DNA from: Leclercia sp. S52
Lineage (GTDB): Bacteria; Pseudomonadota; Gammaproteobacteria; Enterobacterales; Enterobacteriaceae
NCBI RefSeq assembly: GCF_039727615.1
Contig: NZ_CP152474.1
Coordinates: forward strand, 2,046,001-2,110,000
Direction: 5' to 3'
Length of the DNA stretch: 64,000 nucleotides
Positions 60,387-64,000 of this stretch are shown here, piece by piece (the stretch's first letter is position 1; each line of letters opens with the position of its first letter). Position numbers and translations under genes: made by a program. The notes beneath the pieces are model-generated. The model saw only the letters and a program-made list of their open reading frames with translations. It did not search any database and had not been told where the DNA came from.

Positions 60387-61316
60387 CTACTCCGCCACGT
60401 ACAGGTGCAGCCGCGGGATAATCAATCGCAGCGGCTGTGCCTGCGGCTTATAGCGATGCTGAACGTTGTCAGCATCGTAATTCAGCAGCTCTCCAATGTC
60501 CGGGATCAGCGCCCCTTGATCGGCGTCGTACAGGGCGATCAGCGGCGTCGGGCAGGCGTACTGCACCTGCTTTTGCTGTCCGGCATACCAGACCCGGGCA
60601 ATGGGCTGCACCTTCACCGGCCTTTTGATCTTCAGCCGCGCCTCCGCAGGCAGGGCGTGGATAGCGGTATATTCTGCCTCCAGCCGCTCCACCCACTGAT
60701 CCCGGGACCAGGGCGCCACGGCGCGCGGCGATTTCAGGCTTTTTTCCAGCATCGCCAGCACCTCATCGCGGGTGAAATTCTTGATGATGTGCTTATTGGC
60801 CCAGCCGAAGCGCAGGGTGGCGGGGTGGTTGATGACCGTTAACGTGCGATAGGCATTAAGAGTAATCAAACCCGGCAGCTGATGATGCACCCACTCAAAG
60901 CGGGCGGCGGGGGCGAGGCCTGACTCCTCGGTAACAATTTTCTCAAATTCCGCTTTTAAAGCGTTAATGCTCGAAATCTGGTCCGTCAGCTGCGCCCTGT
61001 GGGCGGCATCGCTCTGCAGGCAGATCACCCCCGGCAGGCGCACGGCGGCCTTGCTGCTGCGGGTTTCCGACTGCTGCTGAATAAACAGGTGGCGGTAATG
61101 TTGCAGCGCCATCGCCAGCGCCTCCTTGCCGAGGTGCTGCTTCACCGCAATGGCGTTAAGCGGATCGTGCTCGGCGCCTTTGGCGACGTCCGGCAGGGAG
61201 AAGACGCGGCCCGCCAGCAGGCGGCAGGACTGCAGATCGTCCGTGAGTTGCGCCAGCTCGTGCTCCATCTGGCGAAAGGTTGAGTTTAAGCGTTCGATGA
61301 GATCGTAAGTTGCCAT
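60387..61316 (-). CDS. tus: Replication terminus site-binding protein Tus
   Basis: A 309-aa protein that binds Ter sites and blocks DnaB helicase in one orientation. [27 protein letters not shown] and the C-terminal [21 protein letters not shown] are conserved, matching E. coli Tus length. It is autoregulated by the adjacent Ter site. Confidence 0.96.
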   Translation of the reverse strand: MATYDLIERLNSTFRQMEHELAQLTDDLQSCRLLAGRVFSLPDVAKGAEHDPLNAIAVKQHLGKEALAMALQHYRHLFIQQQSETRSSKAAVRLPGVICLQSDAAHRAQLTDQISSINALKAEFEKIVTEESGLAPAARFEWVHHQLPGLITLNAYRTLTVINHPATLRFGWANKHIIKNFTRDEVLAMLEKSLKSPRAVAPWSRDQWVERLEAEYTAIHALPAEARLKIKRPVKVQPIARVWYAGQQKQVQYACPTPLIALYDADQGALIPDIGELLNYDADNVQHRYKPQAQPLRLIIPRLHLYVAE

Positions 61317-61324
61317 AGCGCACC

Positions 61325-61347
61325 ACATTAGTTACAACATACTCAAT
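61325..61347 (-). other. TerB replication-termination site
   Basis: On the minus strand the core GAGTATGTTGTAACTA is followed by ATGT, near-identical to E. coli TerB. It begins 9 bp upstream of the tus start and overlaps its promoter. The conserved G that pairs with the locking C is at the high-coordinate end, so forks entering from the right are arrested. Confidence 0.9.
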
Positions 61348-61389
61348 ATATAGCACAGCACGCCGGGTCAGGCCAGCGTGCGGTTTAGA

Positions 61390-62688
61390 TTAATCAGGGA
61401 TGGGCAGGGCGATATGATGCCAGATGGGCCAGTTGAAGCAGAACCGGGCTCCGCCGAGATCGCTTGCTTCACATCTCACGTCGCCGCCCAGCGCCTGGGC
61501 GATAGAGTGGACGATCGCCAGCCCGAGGCCGCAGCCGCCGGTGGCGCGGTCCCGGCTCGGGTCGAGGCGTACAAAGGGCTCAAACACCCGCTGGCGGGCA
61601 TCTGGCGCGATGCCGGGGCCATCATCCTCTACCGACAGCGTGGCGCGGCTGCCGTTCAGCTGCAGCGAGATGCGCAGGGTGTTATCGCTGTAGCGCAGGG
61701 CGTTGTTAACCAGGTTATCCAGCACCCGTTCCATTAAACGCATATCCAGCGCGCCATAATCGCCGTTCATGCTGTCGATCAGCAGCGTGCGCTGCGGATT
61801 GACGCTCTGCACGTCTTCAACGTAGCTGCGCAGCCAGGCAGGCAGGTCCGGGGTGGTGAGCTTCAACTCGTTTTGCGGACGGTCGAGGCGGGCGTAGGTC
61901 AGCAGCTCCTCGATCAGCGCCTCAAGCTGGCCGATATCGCGGTTCAGCGCCAGCGACTCCGCGGCGGTCAGGTTTTCACTCATCTCCAGCCGGTAGCGTA
62001 GCCGCACCAGCGGGGTGCGCAGCTCGTGGGCGATACCGTCGATCAGCTGCTTCTTGCTGGCGATCAGGGCGTTAATGTTGTCCGCCATCTGGTTAAAGGC
62101 CACGCCCAGACGCTCAAAGCTGGAGGCGCTGTCGAAGTGGATCCGCTCGGTCAGGTGCCCGTCGCCAAAGCGCTGGGCGGCGGCCTCGAGGCGCAGCATG
62201 TCCTGCCAGTGGGGGCGCATCCAGATAAACACCGGGAAGGCCAGCGAGATGGCGATAAAGGCCAGCAGGGCGATATCCAGCAGACGCATCTGGTGCAGGA
62301 AGTAGAGGTAGGGCACCGGGCCGACCGCCAGCACATAGTGGCTGCGCGGAATACGCTGGATAAAGGTGTACTGCTCGTCCAGCGCCACGATATCACCGCT
62401 ACGAAGACGCTGCATGGTCGGGGCATCCAGGTCGTACTTTTTCAGCGGTTCAATGCGCAGTTTGAATGACAGGTTCAGATCCAGCTGTTTGATAGTGCGC
62501 GCCCAGTCGTGCGGGGGGATCTCACGCAGTTCGCTGCGCATCAGATAGAGCGAGCTTTTCATTAAATCATCCAGCGACTGTCTGCCCGCGCGCTCGGCGG
62601 TGAACTTGTAGACCAGCCCGACCAGCATGGTCATCACCAGAAAGCAGACAAACAGCAGGAGGTAAAACTGCACAAACAGCTTTTTCAT
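61390..62688 (-). CDS. rstB: Sensor histidine kinase RstB
   Basis: A 432-aa kinase with two membrane helices flanking a periplasmic domain, a HAMP segment, an H-box (IDGIAHELRTPLVRLRYRL), and N/G boxes (NALRY, DDGPGI). It partners RstA. Confidence 0.96.
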   Translation of the reverse strand: MKKLFVQFYLLLFVCFLVMTMLVGLVYKFTAERAGRQSLDDLMKSSLYLMRSELREIPPHDWARTIKQLDLNLSFKLRIEPLKKYDLDAPTMQRLRSGDIVALDEQYTFIQRIPRSHYVLAVGPVPYLYFLHQMRLLDIALLAFIAISLAFPVFIWMRPHWQDMLRLEAAAQRFGDGHLTERIHFDSASSFERLGVAFNQMADNINALIASKKQLIDGIAHELRTPLVRLRYRLEMSENLTAAESLALNRDIGQLEALIEELLTYARLDRPQNELKLTTPDLPAWLRSYVEDVQSVNPQRTLLIDSMNGDYGALDMRLMERVLDNLVNNALRYSDNTLRISLQLNGSRATLSVEDDGPGIAPDARQRVFEPFVRLDPSRDRATGGCGLGLAIVHSIAQALGGDVRCEASDLGGARFCFNWPIWHHIALPIPD

Positions 62689-62708
62689 GAAAGTACCCGA
62701 AGGAAGTG

Positions 62709-63425
62709 TCAGATATCCCAGGCGTGTGGCGCGAAGAGATAGCCTTTGTTACGCACGGTTTTAATGCGGAAGGGTTCGGTGGCGTTATCCAGCAGCTTTT
62801 TACGCAGGCGGGAGATGGCCACGTCCACGCTGCGGTCCATGCCATCGTAGCTGACGCCGCGCAGGTTTTTCAGCAGCGCGTCCCGGTCCATGATTTGTCC
62901 GGCATGGGTTGCCAGCTCCCACAGCAGATCGAAATCCGCCGTCGACAGCGCGACCTGCTCGCCGGACAGCAGCACCTGGCGATTCACCGGGTCAATGGAC
63001 AGGGTGCCGAACCGCAGGGCTTTGTGCGGGGTTAACAGCGGAGCGGGAACCTCACTGGAGGCCGCAACGTGCTGGCGCAGATGCAGGCGCAGGCGCGCGA
63101 GCAGCACCGCCGGTGGGGTGGTTTTGAGAATATAGTCGTTGGCGCCCATCTCCAGCGACAGGATATGGTTCATATCGCTGTCGAGGGAGGTCAGCAGCAC
63201 AATCGGGCCCTGCCAGCGGGCACGCAGATCGCGGCACAGGGTCATGCCGTCTTTACCGGGCAACATAATATCCAGCAGCACCAGATCGGGTTTTTCCCGC
63301 GCCACCACCTCTTCAGCGCGGTCGCCGCGCGGTTCGACGATGACGTCCATATCATGTTTACCCAGATAGGCAGCAATCAGCTGGCCAACTTCGGGTTCAT
63401 CCTCAACGTATACGATCTTGTTCAT
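62709..63425 (-). CDS. rstA: Response regulator RstA
   Basis: A 238-aa OmpR-type regulator. The receiver phospho-Asp is in LVLLDIMLPGKDG and the conserved Lys in YILKTTPP; a winged-helix domain follows. ATG 63425. It controls acid and iron-related genes in E. coli. Confidence 0.96.
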   Translation of the reverse strand: MNKIVYVEDEPEVGQLIAAYLGKHDMDVIVEPRGDRAEEVVAREKPDLVLLDIMLPGKDGMTLCRDLRARWQGPIVLLTSLDSDMNHILSLEMGANDYILKTTPPAVLLARLRLHLRQHVAASSEVPAPLLTPHKALRFGTLSIDPVNRQVLLSGEQVALSTADFDLLWELATHAGQIMDRDALLKNLRGVSYDGMDRSVDVAISRLRKKLLDNATEPFRIKTVRNKGYLFAPHAWDI

Positions 63426-63470
63426 AGCACGTCTGTGTCTGCGGAAAAGGCCAACATACACCGCGCAACC

Positions 63471-63487
63471 TTAACCTTCCATTAATC
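63471..63487 (-). promoter_or_regulatory. rstA: Candidate PhoP box of rstA
   Basis: On the minus strand GATTAA-tggaa-GGTTAA, then 12 bp and a -10 hexamer TATGTT. This is the same spacing as at slyB. PhoP activates rstA in E. coli. Confidence 0.6.
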
Positions 63488-63553
63488 GTTCGCAAATTAT
63501 TGCCGTTCCGTTATGCTGCCCGGCATTGTTATTTAGTTGTTAAGGGAAAAGGG

Positions 63554-63889
63554 ATGGGGTTGTTTATTAAAGCGGCGATAGGCGCGCTGGTGGTGTTATT
63601 GATTGGGATACTGGCGAAAACGAAAAACTACTATATCGCCGGCTTGCTGCCGCTGTTTCCGACCTTTGCTTTGATAGCCCATTATATTGTCGCCTCCGAG
63701 CGCGGCATCGAGGCGCTGCGCACCACCATTATCTTTGGGATGTGGGCGATTATTCCTTACTTCCTCTATCTGCTCTCGCTCTGGTATTTCGTCGGCGTAA
63801 TGCGTCTGCCCCTGGCGCTGGGCGGGGCGGTGGTCTGCTGGTGCCTCAGCGCCTGGGTGTTAATCTTCTGCTGGAGCCGCTTTCACTAA
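63554..63889 (+). CDS. ydgC: Inner-membrane protein YdgC (GlpM family)
   Basis: A 111-aa protein with four membrane helices, matching GlpM/YdgC. ATG 63554 follows AAGGGAAAAGGG. The stop overlaps folM by 4 bp on the other strand. Function unclear. Confidence 0.92.
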   Translation: MGLFIKAAIGALVVLLIGILAKTKNYYIAGLLPLFPTFALIAHYIVASERGIEALRTTIIFGMWAIIPYFLYLLSLWYFVGVMRLPLALGGAVVCWCLSAWVLIFCWSRFH

Positions 63890-64000
63890 CGTAACGGCCG
63901 CCCGCCGTCGACGCCAAACGACCGGCCTGTGACGTAGCAGCTGGTGAAAATGTAGTCGATTAAGTCGATCACCTCTTTTTCACCGGGGGCGATCTTCATC
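63886..64000 (-). CDS. folM: Dihydromonapterin reductase FolM (C-terminal fragment)
   Basis: Only the last ~38 codons are present: MKIAPGEKEVIDLIDYIFTS then CYVTGRSFGVDGGRPLR. The VTGRSFGVDGG end is that of a short-chain dehydrogenase and matches FolM. Runs off the right edge. Confidence 0.88.
   Translation of the reverse strand, partial: MKIAPGEKEVIDLIDYIFTSCYVTGRSFGVDGGRPLR

Overview
The window is a chromosomal segment of a gammaproteobacterium of the family Enterobacteriaceae. Gene order and protein sequences follow, in reverse, the Escherichia coli K-12 terminus-proximal segment from ydhS and the valVW tRNAs down to rstA, ydgC and folM. It is not E. coli. The lhr helicase gene is absent between rnt and grxD, ydhR is absent beside valVW, and the uid/hdhA segment beside malI is replaced by a LysR/metallo-hydrolase/alpha-beta-hydrolase cassette. 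Three accessory insertions are also present. The GC-rich codon use and these insertions fit an Enterobacter/Leclercia/Lelliottia/Klebsiella-type genome, but the genus cannot be fixed from sequence alone. No phage, integrase, insertion sequence or CRISPR array was seen.

Layout. 1-6.1 kb: partial ydhS, then a DMSO-reductase-type operon (catalytic, FeS and membrane-anchor subunits plus a four-cluster ferredoxin) behind a perfect FNR box, then two tRNA-Val(GAC) genes. 6.2-23.8 kb: housekeeping and stress genes mdtK, ribE, cfa, punC/punR, purR, ynhF, ydhP, sodB, mepH, grxD, rnt, gloA, nemA, nemR, an eptA-like phosphoethanolamine transferase, ydhL, ydhF and sodC. 23.8-29.6 kb: the ydhIJK efflux operon, slyA, a membrane GGDEF cyclase and slyB. 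29.9-35.1 kb: anmK, mliC, pdxH, tyrS, pdxY and gstA. 35.2-44.8 kb: dtpA, nth, the Rsx electron-transport operon rsxABCDGE, ydgK, cnu and blr. 45-51.3 kb: ydgJ, add and the malI/malXY locus. 51.3-54.1 kb: the LysR cassette. 54.2-64 kb: ydgA, manA, fumA, fumC, tus with its Ter site, rstB, rstA, ydgC and partial folM.

Functional themes. Anaerobic respiration and redox: the dms-like operon and Rsx, which reduces SoxR; fumC, fumA and sodB lie nearby. Electrophile detoxification: nemRA-gloA and gstA. Vitamin B6: pdxH-tyrS-pdxY. Mg2+/PhoP-linked envelope control: slyA, slyB, rstAB and the eptA-like gene. Replication termination: Tus with a Ter site whose orientation blocks forks entering from the right end of the window.

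A striking technical feature is that seven otherwise well-conserved genes (the dmsA-like gene, purR, mepH, pdxY, rsxG, rsxD, add) carry eleven frameshifts. Each is explained by one extra base in a homopolymer run of six or more. I treat these genes as probably intact in the organism and the shifts as probable base-calling errors.
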